From Methanobacteriota archaeon (GTDB lineage: Archaea; Halobacteriota; Methanomicrobia; Methanomicrobiales; Methanomicrobiaceae): a stretch of 43,651 nt of DNA. Shown here in pieces: positions 8,402 to 17,441 of this stretch. Under the pieces are notes generated by a model. The model ran no database searches. It saw only the letters and a program-made list of their open reading frames with translations, and had not been told where the DNA came from. Within the stretch, counting starts at the first letter, position 1, and each line of letters begins with the position of its first letter. Made by a program: the position numbers and the translations under genes. The DNA lies in NCBI GenBank assembly GCA_023396365.1, contig JAEWWL010000051.1, forward strand, positions 1-43,651, read 5' to 3'.

Positions 8402-9571
8402 ATGGTTAAAAAAATTATTGCAATAAGTGGAATAAGATCAGACTATGATATAATGTATCCTGTTTTTAAAGAACTGGATTCGGATTCTGAAATTGATTTT
8501 AAAATAATTGCATGTGGAACTCATCTGCTAAAAAAGTATGGAAGTACTATAGAACTAATTGAAAAAGACGGGTTTAATATTGCAGAAAAAATCGATTACA
8601 TTCTTGATTCAAATACAGATGGATCCAGAGCTAAAGGAATTGGAATATTAATACAGTCGCTCGTTCAGACTGTTGAAAGGCTCAAACCAGATTATTTACT
8701 TGTACTGGGTGATCGTGAAGAATCTATAGCCACAGCAATAGTTGGAAATTATATAAAGATCCCAGTAATCCACATAGGTGGAGGAGATGAACCTTATGGA
8801 AATGCTGATGATCCTATAAGGCATGCAACATCCAAATTATCACATATTCATTTTACTTTTTGTGAAAAGTTCCGGAGAAATCTCTTAGAGATGGGAGAGG
8901 AAGAATTTAGAGTGTTTAATGTTGGAAATCCAAGTTTGGACAGGATAAGAAATACAACATTTTTGACAAGAGATGAATTGTCCCAATCACTTGATTTTAA
9001 TCTGGGTGATGAATCTGAACCGTTCGTAGTTGTCTTACAGCATCCATTATCATCAGAAGTTGAAAGTTCGTATATGCAAATGAGAGCTACAATAGATGCA
9101 ATAGACAAACTTGAGATTAAGGCAGTTATTATCTACCCTAATAGTGACCCTGGATCACATGGGATTATAAAGGCAATAGAGGAATGTAGAGTAAATAAGA
9201 ATATAAAAATATTCGAAAACCTCGACAGATTACAATTTATTAATGCTCTGCGACATGCAACATGCCTAATCGGCAATTCAAGCAGTGGTCTGCTGGAGGC
9301 TCCGTTTCTAAAAAAACCGGCAATAAATGTGGGTAATAGACAGAAAGGCAGGTTAAATGCCGGAAATGTGATTTTTATTCCACATGAAATAGATATTATT
9401 AAACAAACCATTCACAAATTAATATTTGATAAAAAATTTGTTGATTCAATAATCAACGGGACTGATCAAAATTATTATGGAGACAGTTATAGCACTCAAA
9501 AGATATTAAAAATAATAAAAGAAATCGATATTGATGATAATTTGATGGTAAAAAAAAATTCTTGGAATTAG
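8402..9571 (+). CDS. legG: UDP-/GDP-N-acetylhexosamine 2-epimerase, hydrolysing (NeuC/LegG)
   Basis: This 389-residue GT-B-fold epimerase begins with the SGIRSDYDIMYP segment of NeuC/LegG rather than the non-hydrolysing WecB type. VLGDREESIA, the HIGGGD active-site segment, and LIGNSSSGLLEAPFLKKPAINVGNRQ regions follow. Members release the nucleotide and invert C2 to give a free ManNAc-like sugar, the substrate for the NeuB/LegI synthase. In the legionaminic pathway the substrate is a 2,4-diacetamido-6-deoxy sugar nucleotide; the aminotransferase and dehydratase genes downstream support that here. Confidence 0.86.
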   Translation: MVKKIIAISGIRSDYDIMYPVFKELDSDSEIDFKIIACGTHLLKKYGSTIELIEKDGFNIAEKIDYILDSNTDGSRAKGIGILIQSLVQTVERLKPDYLLVLGDREESIATAIVGNYIKIPVIHIGGGDEPYGNADDPIRHATSKLSHIHFTFCEKFRRNLLEMGEEEFRVFNVGNPSLDRIRNTTFLTRDELSQSLDFNLGDESEPFVVVLQHPLSSEVESSYMQMRATIDAIDKLEIKAVIIYPNSDPGSHGIIKAIEECRVNKNIKIFENLDRLQFINALRHATCLIGNSSSGLLEAPFLKKPAINVGNRQKGRLNAGNVIFIPHEIDIIKQTIHKLIFDKKFVDSIINGTDQNYYGDSYSTQKILKIIKEIDIDDNLMVKKNSWN

Positions 9572-9580
9572 GGTGAAATA

Positions 9581-10333
9581 GTGACAAATTGGAACTCAGT
9601 ATATGGTAAAATGAGTGGAGGGAGATGGGAGATAACAGAGCCTATGATTAAATTCATCTCCAGGTACGTTCAGAGAAGAGTTGGAGTTAACGAATATGTT
9701 AAAAGGAAAAATGTTGATCTGGCTTTGGATGTTGGATGCGGCAATGGGAATTCCATAGAGTTTCTTTTTAAGCAGGGAATCCAGACCAAAGGAATCGATC
9801 TCTCAGAGATTGCAATAACAAATACTAAGGAGAGAATGAATCAATATGGTTTCCAGCCGGAAATAATGGTACAGAATGCACAGGACATGACTTTTAATGA
9901 TAAAACATTTGACCTTGTTTTATCTGATGGGGTTCTGGATCATGTGAATAATGAAATATCAGAAAATATTATCTCTGAAATTTATAGGATAATGAAAGAT
10001 GATGCCTATCTTTTTATAAGTTTACGATCGATATACAGCTCAGAATTTGGCAGGGGTAAATATATGAATAACAATTCATATCTTCTGGAAGGTGGCTATG
10101 AAGATGGAGAGTTGCAACATTTTTATGACTTAAAAGAAATTAGCATGTTGTTAAAGGATTTTAATATATTTGATATTGAGCTTCATGAAGAAATCTTCCC
10201 AAATTTTTATTCCCTTGATAAACACTTTATTCAAAGTTCTACAGGTGAGAAAAAATATTTAAACAATCTGGAAAGGTCTTTTGAAAATCCTCTGAAAAAT
10301 TCAAGATGGTTTATTGCAGCAGAAAAAAAATGA
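9581..10333 (+). CDS. Class I SAM-dependent methyltransferase
   Basis: This 250-residue methyltransferase has the SAM-binding motif LALDVGCGNGNS near residues 49-60, the acidic end of beta-2 in KGIDLSE, and DLVLSDGVLDHV as motif IV. It starts at GTG 9581, six bases after a GGTGA site. Its TGA overlaps the ATG of the PIG-L gene (ATGA). The position between legG and legC homologues suggests O- or N-methylation of the nonulosonic acid or its precursor. This gene is not part of the minimal legionaminic pathway. Confidence 0.78.
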   Translation: MTNWNSVYGKMSGGRWEITEPMIKFISRYVQRRVGVNEYVKRKNVDLALDVGCGNGNSIEFLFKQGIQTKGIDLSEIAITNTKERMNQYGFQPEIMVQNAQDMTFNDKTFDLVLSDGVLDHVNNEISENIISEIYRIMKDDAYLFISLRSIYSSEFGRGKYMNNNSYLLEGGYEDGELQHFYDLKEISMLLKDFNIFDIELHEEIFPNFYSLDKHFIQSSTGEKKYLNNLERSFENPLKNSRWFIAAEKK

Positions 10334-10983
10334 ATGTTCTAGTAATAGCTCCACACCCTGACGATGAAACGCTTGGATGCGGCGGAACAATAGCCAAACA
10401 TACGGCATCAGGGGATCACGTAACACTATGCATCACAACAACTGCCTATCCTCCAGATTGGACAGATAATTATATTGAAACCAGAAATGAACAGATTAAT
10501 AAAGCCATAGAAATTTTAGGAATAAAAAAAGTGATAGAACTTGGTTTTAAAACCGTAATCCTTGATACTGTTCCACAAAAAGAAATTTCAGACAGGCTTA
10601 CCGATGTTGTAAAAACAGTAAACCCGGATATTGCTTATATTCCTTATAAGGGAGATCTTCATAGAGACCACAGAGTAATATTTGAATCCGCTCTAGTTGC
10701 ATTACGACCGGTTAATTGTGATGTTCAAAAGATTCTGGCTTATGAAACACTATCCGAGACCGAATGGGGTCAGGCTATTGCACCCTTTGCACCTACAGCG
10801 TATTGTGATATTTCAGAAACCTTTTCTGAAAAAATAGAAGCATTTAGATCTTATAAATCAGAATTAAAAAAATTCCCACATCCCCGTTCCCCTGAGGCGA
10901 TTGAAGCTCTTGCAAAAAAGAGAGGCAGTGAAGCCGGTTTCTTTTACGCTGAAGCCTTCTTTTTAATAAGGGAGACATTCTGA
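10330..10983 (+). CDS. PIG-L/LmbE-family N-deacetylase
   Basis: This 217-residue protein opens with the zinc-binding APHPDDETLGCGG motif (residues 7-19) and carries the distal zinc histidine in DLHRDHRV. The family removes acetyl groups from N-acetylglucosaminyl compounds. The ATG at 10330 overlaps the methyltransferase stop by 4 bases; an in-frame ATG at 10306 would add eight residues without family similarity. The acyltransferase gene follows immediately with a 1-base overlap (TGATG). A deacetylase next to an acyltransferase suggests exchange of an N-acetyl group for another acyl group, which is an inference. Confidence 0.82.
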   Translation: MNVLVIAPHPDDETLGCGGTIAKHTASGDHVTLCITTTAYPPDWTDNYIETRNEQINKAIEILGIKKVIELGFKTVILDTVPQKEISDRLTDVVKTVNPDIAYIPYKGDLHRDHRVIFESALVALRPVNCDVQKILAYETLSETEWGQAIAPFAPTAYCDISETFSEKIEAFRSYKSELKKFPHPRSPEAIEALAKKRGSEAGFFYAEAFFLIRETF

Positions 10984-11381
10984 TGAGATTTGAAGAATGG
11001 GAATACCCGGAAATAGAAGAAGGCAGACCAACAAAATACAACTGGATTGTCAGGAATAAAGAGAATCTACAACTAGGATATAAGACAGATATCGGGGCAT
11101 TCACATATATAAATGCAAAATTCGGTGTAATAATTGAAGACGATGTTCAAATAGGTTCTCATTGTTCAATATATTCTGTCTCAACTATAGACAATAAAAG
11201 AGGTCAGGTAATTCTGAAAAAGAACTGCCGGATAGGCACGCACAGCACAATCATGCCCGGAGTAACAATAGGAGAAAATTCGGTCGTCGGAGCTTATAGC
11301 TTCGTTAATTGCGACATCCCGGACAATGCAACAGCATTCGGCGTACCTGCGAAAATAAAAAAAACCATAACAAAAAAATAA
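10983..11381 (+). CDS. Hexapeptide-repeat (left-handed beta-helix) acyltransferase
   Basis: This 132-residue protein is built largely of isoleucine-patch hexapeptides (for example VIIEDDVQIGSHCSI and GVTIGENSVVGAYSFV), ending with the VPAKIKK tail of sugar O/N-acyltransferases. The family is trimeric and uses acyl-CoA (or formyl donors in some sugar enzymes). It is shorter than a typical LegH/PglD N-acetyltransferase because it lacks the N-terminal Rossmann-like domain. It may supply the N-acetylation step of the pathway or a different acyl group after PIG-L deacetylation; these cannot be separated here. Confidence 0.8.
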   Translation: MRFEEWEYPEIEEGRPTKYNWIVRNKENLQLGYKTDIGAFTYINAKFGVIIEDDVQIGSHCSIYSVSTIDNKRGQVILKKNCRIGTHSTIMPGVTIGENSVVGAYSFVNCDIPDNATAFGVPAKIKKTITKK

Positions 11382-11389
11382 GGATTATC

Positions 11390-12514
11390 ATGACCTGGAA
11401 AATACCGCTTTTTAAGATGTACTGGGATGAAGACGATGTAACCTCAGTAAGTGATGCAATTCGTTCCGGCATGAACTGGGCTGTGGGTGAAAATGTTAAA
11501 TCTTTTGAAGAGGAGATTGCATCGTATATCGGCACAAAATATTGTCTTACTTTCAATTCAGGAACATCTGCAACACATGCCGCCCTTATCGCCCACGGGA
11601 TCGGCGACGGAGATGAAGTTATAGTTCCTTCGTTTACATTTATATCAACGGCCAATTCACCGAAATTTGTAGGTGCCCGACCTGTTTTTGCAGATATTGA
11701 AGAAAAGACCTGCGGTCTCGATCCGGATGATGTTATTGAAAAAATCACTCCAAAGACGAAAGCCATAATGCCTGTTCATTATGGAGGCTGTCCGTGTATG
11801 ATAAAGGAACTCCGGGAGATTGCCGACGATAAAAATCTTCTTTTGATCGAAGATGCCGCAGAGGCATTCGGGGCGTCAGTAAATGATAAGAAAGCAGGCA
11901 CTTTCGGGGACTCTGCTATGATGAGTTTCTGCCAGAATAAAATAATTGCAACCGGAGACGGAGGCGCAATTGTCACGGATTCAAGAGATTTATATGAAAA
12001 TATGAAGCTTGTCAGGTCTCATGGCCGCCTTGAAACTGCAGACTATTTTTCAACGAATGCCGTAATGGACTACGTAACTCTCGGATATAATTTCCGTATG
12101 TCGAATATTACAGCTGCTCTGGGTTTATCCCAAATGAGAAAAGCTGACAAAATTATTAACATGAGAAGATCGGATGCCCGGTATTATATCGAAGGATTAA
12201 GTGGAATAAAAGGTATTGAACTGCCGGATGTCCCCGACAACTATTTCCACGTCTACCAGCTATTCTCATTTCTGGCCAAAGAACGTGATTCCCTTATAAA
12301 ATTCATGGAGGATTCCGGAATAATGACAAAGATCTACTTCACCCCCGTCCATAAAACACATTATTATCAGTCAGAACTCCAATATAATTGTAAGTTACCT
12401 GTAACAGAAGATATTTCTGAAAAAATTATCAGCATTCCCTTTTATCCGGGGATTTTGAAAGAAGAAATGGATTATGTCATCAATAAAATAAAGGAATTCT
12501 ACGGGGATGATTAA
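11390..12514 (+). CDS. legC: PLP-dependent sugar aminotransferase (DegT/DnrJ/EryC1; LegC-like)
   Basis: This 374-residue aminotransferase has the FNSGTSATHAAL phosphate-binding region, the IEDAAEAFGA segment that contacts PLP, and the Schiff-base lysine at residue 184 in SFCQNKIIATGDGG. It adds an amino group to a 4-keto-6-deoxy sugar nucleotide, the step after the 4,6-dehydratase encoded next (2 bases downstream). Start ATG 11390 is chosen because an upstream in-frame codon would run through the acyltransferase end. The LegC label rests on gene context more than on diagnostic residues. Confidence 0.82.
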   Translation: MTWKIPLFKMYWDEDDVTSVSDAIRSGMNWAVGENVKSFEEEIASYIGTKYCLTFNSGTSATHAALIAHGIGDGDEVIVPSFTFISTANSPKFVGARPVFADIEEKTCGLDPDDVIEKITPKTKAIMPVHYGGCPCMIKELREIADDKNLLLIEDAAEAFGASVNDKKAGTFGDSAMMSFCQNKIIATGDGGAIVTDSRDLYENMKLVRSHGRLETADYFSTNAVMDYVTLGYNFRMSNITAALGLSQMRKADKIINMRRSDARYYIEGLSGIKGIELPDVPDNYFHVYQLFSFLAKERDSLIKFMEDSGIMTKIYFTPVHKTHYYQSELQYNCKLPVTEDISEKIISIPFYPGILKEEMDYVINKIKEFYGDD

Positions 12515-12516
12515 GA

Positions 12517-13536
12517 ATGGACTATTCCGGCTATTATAAAGGTAAATCAATTCTTGTAACCGGGGGAACGGGTTCAATTGGAAAAGAACTTGTTAAAAAA
12601 CTTGTTAAATTGGATATAAATACAATCAGGGTCCTCGACAACAATGAAACAGCTCTCTTTGAACTGGGAGAAGAACTGGGACTTGAAAAACTGCGTTTGT
12701 TCATAGGCGATATCAGGGATGAAGAACGTCTTGACAGGGCTGTTGAAGGGATTGATATTGTTTTTCATGCGGCAGCGCTGAAACATGTCCCCCTTTGTGA
12801 ATATAATCCGTTTGATGCTGTAAAAACCAATATTATCGGTACACAAAATGTCTTAAATTCCGCCCTTAACCAAAATGTGGAAAAAGTGGTCCTGATAAGT
12901 ACTGATAAAGCAGCAAATCCGGTAAATGTTATGGGTGCAACCAAACTGCTTGCTGAGAGACTGACACTTGCCGCCAATTCATACAAGGGTAACAGGAGAA
13001 CCACATTTTCCTGTGTAAGATTTGGAAATGTACTGGGTTCAAGAGGATCGGTTATTCCGACATTTATGCAGCAAATTAAAAGCGGGGGACCTGTCACAAT
13101 AACCGATCCGGAGATGACCAGATTTATCATGAGCATTCCCAAATCCGTCGAACTAATCCTCAAAGCAGGGCAGTTATCAAGATACGGAGAGATTTTTATC
13201 TTTAAGATGCCTGCCCTTAATATCAAACATCTTGCCGAGTCTATGATACGGCACTTTTCGGGTATATATTCAATAGATGATAAGACACCGGTAAAAATAA
13301 TCGGAAAAAGGCCGGGTGAAAAACTTTACGAGGAGCTGATGACCGAGACTGAATCTGAAAATGCATATGAAAATGACGAAATGTTCATAATTCACTCATA
13401 TAATCCATACAGTGACGACATTATTGAAATGCCCGGTGGCTTTGTCAAGGCAGTTAATAAAAATTACCTGTCATCTGACGTCAAACTCCTCTCTCAGGAA
13501 GAAATAATAGAAATTTTCAGGAATAACAGCCTTTGA
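12517..13536 (+). CDS. legB: Sugar-nucleotide 4,6-dehydratase (LegB/PglF-type)
   Basis: This 339-residue Polysacc_synt_2 SDR has GGTGSIGKE in the nucleotide loop, VLDNNETALFEL after beta-2, STDKAANP and MGATK, with methionine at the usual tyrosine position. A GGGGATGA site at 12504-12511 precedes the ATG. In legionaminic synthesis LegB makes the 4-keto-6-deoxy sugar used by LegC; the order aminotransferase-dehydratase here fits. It closely resembles the gene at 2553-3542 but differs in the acidic NAD(P) loop and C-terminus, so separate substrates are possible. Confidence 0.84.
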   Translation: MDYSGYYKGKSILVTGGTGSIGKELVKKLVKLDINTIRVLDNNETALFELGEELGLEKLRLFIGDIRDEERLDRAVEGIDIVFHAAALKHVPLCEYNPFDAVKTNIIGTQNVLNSALNQNVEKVVLISTDKAANPVNVMGATKLLAERLTLAANSYKGNRRTTFSCVRFGNVLGSRGSVIPTFMQQIKSGGPVTITDPEMTRFIMSIPKSVELILKAGQLSRYGEIFIFKMPALNIKHLAESMIRHFSGIYSIDDKTPVKIIGKRPGEKLYEELMTETESENAYENDEMFIIHSYNPYSDDIIEMPGGFVKAVNKNYLSSDVKLLSQEEIIEIFRNNSL

Positions 13537-13548
13537 TATAAGATTTAG

Positions 13549-14685
13549 ATGACAACAAAAATATACAATATTATCAGTGAAATTAAATTATCATCACCAA
13601 AAAATGCAGATATTTTAATTTTCAATGAGTCCGGGAGTGAATTCCTTGGAAAGTATATTCTATTTGACCTGGATTATGAAATTTTATATAATGGCATTAA
13701 AAATATCAGGATTGGTACAAAAATACTGTACTTCCTGATTAAACGCCTTTTTACAACACATAAGGACCCGGGATTAAAATTAACAAGCAGAATCTATAGA
13801 TCCTATGTTCTGGCATATTTTGACTGTGTCAGGCCCAAAGTTACAATCTCGTTCATTGACAATAATCCTCTTTTGGACTGGGTTTCTAAGAATTATGAAA
13901 GATCAACCTTCTATGTCATCCAGAATGCCTTGCGAATTGCTAATGAAGAATGCTGCGATGAACATTGCAAACCCGCACTTGCCACTGTACAGAATTTCTT
14001 TTGTTTTGGGGATATAGAAAAGAATTTTTATATCAAATCAGGCTCAAAAATAAAAAATTTTCATCAGATCGGATCATTAAAAGGAAGTATATATAAATAT
14101 TTCCTGAATAATCAGAATAATAAAATAAAATATGACTTATGCCTGGTTTCCCAATACAGGGAAGCAATCATGCAAACTGCCGATTATCCCTTACTTAAGA
14201 AAACACAGGATAAACTTGCAGAATATCTGAAAAGATTCAGCAATGAAAATAACATTCCTCTCGCTGTTGCATTTGCCAGGAACGACCCGGGTGAGTACGA
14301 GTATTTTAAGAGATATTTCGGAACAGAATTTATACCATTATATTCAGATTATGATAAGTTTTCAGTATATGAAGCAATGGACCTGAGCGATGTAGTAATA
14401 TCATTCTGTTCTACAGCATCCATTGAGGCTTTTGGATGGGGTAAAAAGATTCTGGTATGCAATTATACAGGCAGCCCGGTTTATGATTTCTCCCTGCCAG
14501 ACATCTGCAAAACCAACGATGATAGTTACGATGAATTCAATGGAAAATTACTAAACCTTCTGGCTATGGACATAAATGATTATGATATCAAAACACGTGA
14601 TATGCAGAAATATACAATGAATTACAACCCGGAATGCCCGGCAAATATTTATATCAGGGAGATGATTTTAAAAGATATTGCATAA
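13549..14685 (+). CDS. Putative surface-carbohydrate biosynthesis protein, possible glycosyltransferase
   Basis: This 378-residue soluble protein lacks signal peptide and membrane segments. The C-terminal half has VVISFCSTASIEAFGWGKKILVCN, a pattern common at the donor site of GT-B enzymes and in the poorly characterised surface-polysaccharide families often found beside nonulosonate genes. The N-terminal half has SFIDNNPLLDW and a later cysteine-rich NEECCDEHC segment. As the last gene of the operon it is the best candidate for transferring the CMP-activated sugar, but family identity is not certain. Confidence 0.6.
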   Translation: MTTKIYNIISEIKLSSPKNADILIFNESGSEFLGKYILFDLDYEILYNGIKNIRIGTKILYFLIKRLFTTHKDPGLKLTSRIYRSYVLAYFDCVRPKVTISFIDNNPLLDWVSKNYERSTFYVIQNALRIANEECCDEHCKPALATVQNFFCFGDIEKNFYIKSGSKIKNFHQIGSLKGSIYKYFLNNQNNKIKYDLCLVSQYREAIMQTADYPLLKKTQDKLAEYLKRFSNENNIPLAVAFARNDPGEYEYFKRYFGTEFIPLYSDYDKFSVYEAMDLSDVVISFCSTASIEAFGWGKKILVCNYTGSPVYDFSLPDICKTNDDSYDEFNGKLLNLLAMDINDYDIKTRDMQKYTMNYNPECPANIYIREMILKDIA

Positions 14686-14708
14686 ATAAACTAAATTTAT
14701 TATTCAAC

Positions 14709-16502
14709 TCAGCAATCTTCCTCCTGGTGGGTATATAATGTATAATATTCTCCTTTTTTATCCATCAGCATCATATGACTTCCCGACTCAACAATGAGTC
14801 CGTCTTTCATAATATAAATCATATCCGCATCCTGGATGGTGGACAACCTGTGTGCAATAATAATTACAGTCATATTTTCAGATAATCTGTCCACTGATTC
14901 CATTATCCTCTGTTCGGATAAATTATCAAGAGAGCTTGTTGCTTCGTCCAGGAGAAGAATCCGGGGTTTTCTTAATATTATACGTGCAATTGCAATTCTC
15001 TGCCTTTGACCTCCTGATAGCTTTAAACCCTGATCTCCGATTAATGTTTCATAACCATGAGAAGTCTGCAATATGAAGCCATGGGCATCAGCAAGTTTTG
15101 CAGCCTCTATTATCTCCTCATCAGTACAATCCTGGCCAAATCTGATGTTCTCCTTTATAGTATCATGATAGACAAATGTTTCCTGACCGATATATCCAAG
15201 TGATTTAATATAATCATCATGAGAAATATCATTTAAATTCACACCATCCACAAATATTCCCCCGGATGAGGGTTTGTATAAAAGTGCCAGAAGATTTGCT
15301 GTTGTAGTTTTCCCGGAACCGGAACTTCCGACTATCGCAATTTTTGAATTCTTAAAAATTTCAATGGAAATATTCCGAATTAGATCTCCGGTATCTTCAT
15401 TATACCTGAATGAGACATTTTTAAATTCTATTTTGTCAGTAAAAGAAAACTTTAACTTACATACATCAGCTTCATATGACTTCTCATTATCTTCATAACT
15501 TAATATATCATACACAAGCTCCAGCGCGGGCAGATATTGCACTAATGATGAAAGATTACTTTGGACACTGGTAAGAGATGGGACAAGCCTGTAAAGTCCA
15601 AGCATAAATGTTCCAAATATTCCAACATATGGAATAAAATCCCCACCAGTGAAAATGTATAATAAAATACCCCCAAGAGCAATGATTGAAAACATTATGA
15701 AATCGTTTGCTAGGGATGGAATTTTTCCCAAAGCATAAACATTGGTATAGGCTTTTTTTAATTTTTTTACCGCAGAATCATATTTTTCTGACCAGTAGTC
15801 AAGAGAGCCTGTGATGAATATTGTTTTAATTCCGGTGATGAACTCCTGGTAGACAACAGATTTTTCCATCAAAGAAGTATTTAAAACACTGCTGTTTCGA
15901 TAAACACGGGAAAAAAGGGATTTTTTTACAATGAAAGCATAAAAAAATCCAAGGATCATTACACCGATTGTCAGCCAGAATGAAAGGTAAAACAAGAGTA
16001 AAAGATAAAAAAGAGACATAAAACCGTTTCTTAAAAGCTCAACAAACTGGTTGATGGCATTACTTGATTCAAGAACAGCACCCTGACCAATATATAACAA
16101 ATCCCCCTGTTTTTTCCCTGCAAAATAACTATAGGGCCTGCTTTTTATCCTTTCAAATACCTTTCTGTCAAGTGAATCACGAACTGTAGAAAAAACATAT
16201 GAACCACCATATGCAACTACACCATATATCCCGGCAATCACAACTGTTGTGGCAAGAAGCAATAGAGCAGATGCAACAAAGGGATTCATAGAAGAGGGCA
16301 GTAAAAAATCATAAAATGCATCAAGAAGTTTAGGCTGGTTTTCAACTCCAAGACCATAATTGATTATCGGATATACAAGCGAAATTCTGAATACTTCCAG
16401 AAAGGACAGAGCAATTACAGATATCAGATACAGTGCTATTAACTTCTTAAAAGGGCTGAAAAGAAAACGCATAATATTAACAGAATCGCTTATTACTGAC
16501 AT
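14709..16502 (-). CDS. ABC exporter/flippase, fused permease and ATPase
   Basis: This 597-residue half-transporter has about six membrane segments in residues 20-310 and an ATPase domain. Walker A is VGSSGSGKTT (about 391-400), the signature is LSGGQ (about 495), and Walker B is ILLLDEATSS with a following H-loop (IIAHRLS). Layout matches MsbA/PglK, which flip lipid-linked sugars or export lipids. It converges with the nonulosonate operon with only 23 bases between stops and is divergent from the nitrogenase-like genes. A role in flipping a lipid-linked glycan is inferred from context; drug or peptide export is possible. Confidence 0.82.
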   Translation of the reverse strand: MSVISDSVNIMRFLFSPFKKLIALYLISVIALSFLEVFRISLVYPIINYGLGVENQPKLLDAFYDFLLPSSMNPFVASALLLLATTVVIAGIYGVVAYGGSYVFSTVRDSLDRKVFERIKSRPYSYFAGKKQGDLLYIGQGAVLESSNAINQFVELLRNGFMSLFYLLLLFYLSFWLTIGVMILGFFYAFIVKKSLFSRVYRNSSVLNTSLMEKSVVYQEFITGIKTIFITGSLDYWSEKYDSAVKKLKKAYTNVYALGKIPSLANDFIMFSIIALGGILLYIFTGGDFIPYVGIFGTFMLGLYRLVPSLTSVQSNLSSLVQYLPALELVYDILSYEDNEKSYEADVCKLKFSFTDKIEFKNVSFRYNEDTGDLIRNISIEIFKNSKIAIVGSSGSGKTTTANLLALLYKPSSGGIFVDGVNLNDISHDDYIKSLGYIGQETFVYHDTIKENIRFGQDCTDEEIIEAAKLADAHGFILQTSHGYETLIGDQGLKLSGGQRQRIAIARIILRKPRILLLDEATSSLDNLSEQRIMESVDRLSENMTVIIIAHRLSTIQDADMIYIMKDGLIVESGSHMMLMDKKGEYYTLYTHQEEDC

Positions 16503-16616
16503 TTAAGATATAACCTGAAGAAAATTATAGCTTCTATCATATTTTAAACAACTGACAATCAAAAGAAATTATTCACCAACAATATTTCACTTCCAAAAAC
16601 AAACTCTAATACAACA

Positions 16617-17441
16617 ATGAAGCAAATCGCCCTCTACGGCAAGGGAGGAATAGGAAAATCAACAACATCGGCAAACCTTTCCGCTGCCCTTTCAGAAAAA
16701 TCCTTAGATATTCTCCAGATAGGATGCGACCCGAAACATGACAGCACGCGCATGTTAATGCACGGGCAGTGGATTCCAACAGTCCTTGATCTTGTAAGAG
16801 AAAAAGGCGAAGGAAACATTACAACAGAAGATGTGGTCTTTTCTGGCTACAACAGCATCCGCTGTGTTGAAGCGGGAGGGCCTGAGCCTGGTGTCGGCTG
16901 TGCAGGCCGCGGCATCATCGCAACATTTCAGCTTCTGGAAAAGTTAGACGCGCTCTACGGCGATGTAATAGTCTACGATGTTTTGGGCGATGTTGTCTGC
17001 GGCGGATTTGCAATGCCGATGAGGGAGGGTTACGCACGCGAAGTATATCTTGTAACATCCGGGGACTTCATGGCGCTTTATGCTGCAAACAATATCTGCA
17101 AGGCAATTGCCCGTCTTTCAAAAAGATCAAAGCCATGCTGTACATTGGGCGGCGTTATCTGCAATTCACAAAATATTGAAGGAGAACTCCATCTTGTATC
17201 AGAATTTGCAGAAAAAATAAACTCAGAACTTACAGGTTTTATCCCGCGAAGCCAGATTGTAAGAGTATCAGAGGTGAACAAAAAAACAGTCATTGAATAT
17301 GCCCCTGAATCTGAACAGGCAGATGTATACAGAAAGCTTGCTGATAAAATAATGAATACAAACCCTGACCCTGACAAAAAACCAACTCCGCTTTCAATGG
17401 ATGACCTCGAAACTCTTGCACAAAAATATATCAAGGCATGA
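16617..17441 (+). CDS. NifH-like reductase (nitrogenase-like, nonstandard group)
   Basis: This 274-residue protein has the P-loop GKGGIGKS at residues 8-15, switch CDPKHDST near 37-44, and the two subunit-bridging [4Fe-4S] cysteines, C95 in GVGCAGRG and C128 in DVVCGG. These match C97 and C132 of nitrogenase iron protein. NifH-type proteins form dimers that pass ATP-driven electrons to a partner. The partner genes follow directly. Upstream only AT-rich DNA and a weak AATATTTC box at 16581-16588 are seen, suggesting a short leader. It belongs to the nitrogenase superfamily, but the genes nifEN, nifB or a cfbABE set needed to call nitrogen fixation or F430 synthesis are absent here. Confidence 0.85.
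   Translation: MKQIALYGKGGIGKSTTSANLSAALSEKSLDILQIGCDPKHDSTRMLMHGQWIPTVLDLVREKGEGNITTEDVVFSGYNSIRCVEAGGPEPGVGCAGRGIIATFQLLEKLDALYGDVIVYDVLGDVVCGGFAMPMREGYAREVYLVTSGDFMALYAANNICKAIARLSKRSKPCCTLGGVICNSQNIEGELHLVSEFAEKINSELTGFIPRSQIVRVSEVNKKTVIEYAPESEQADVYRKLADKIMNTNPDPDKKPTPLSMDDLETLAQKYIKA

Noticed and set aside
11309..11389. Upstream extension of the LegC-like aminotransferase
   Set aside because: It would lie wholly within the acyltransferase gene and add residues unlike any aminotransferase.
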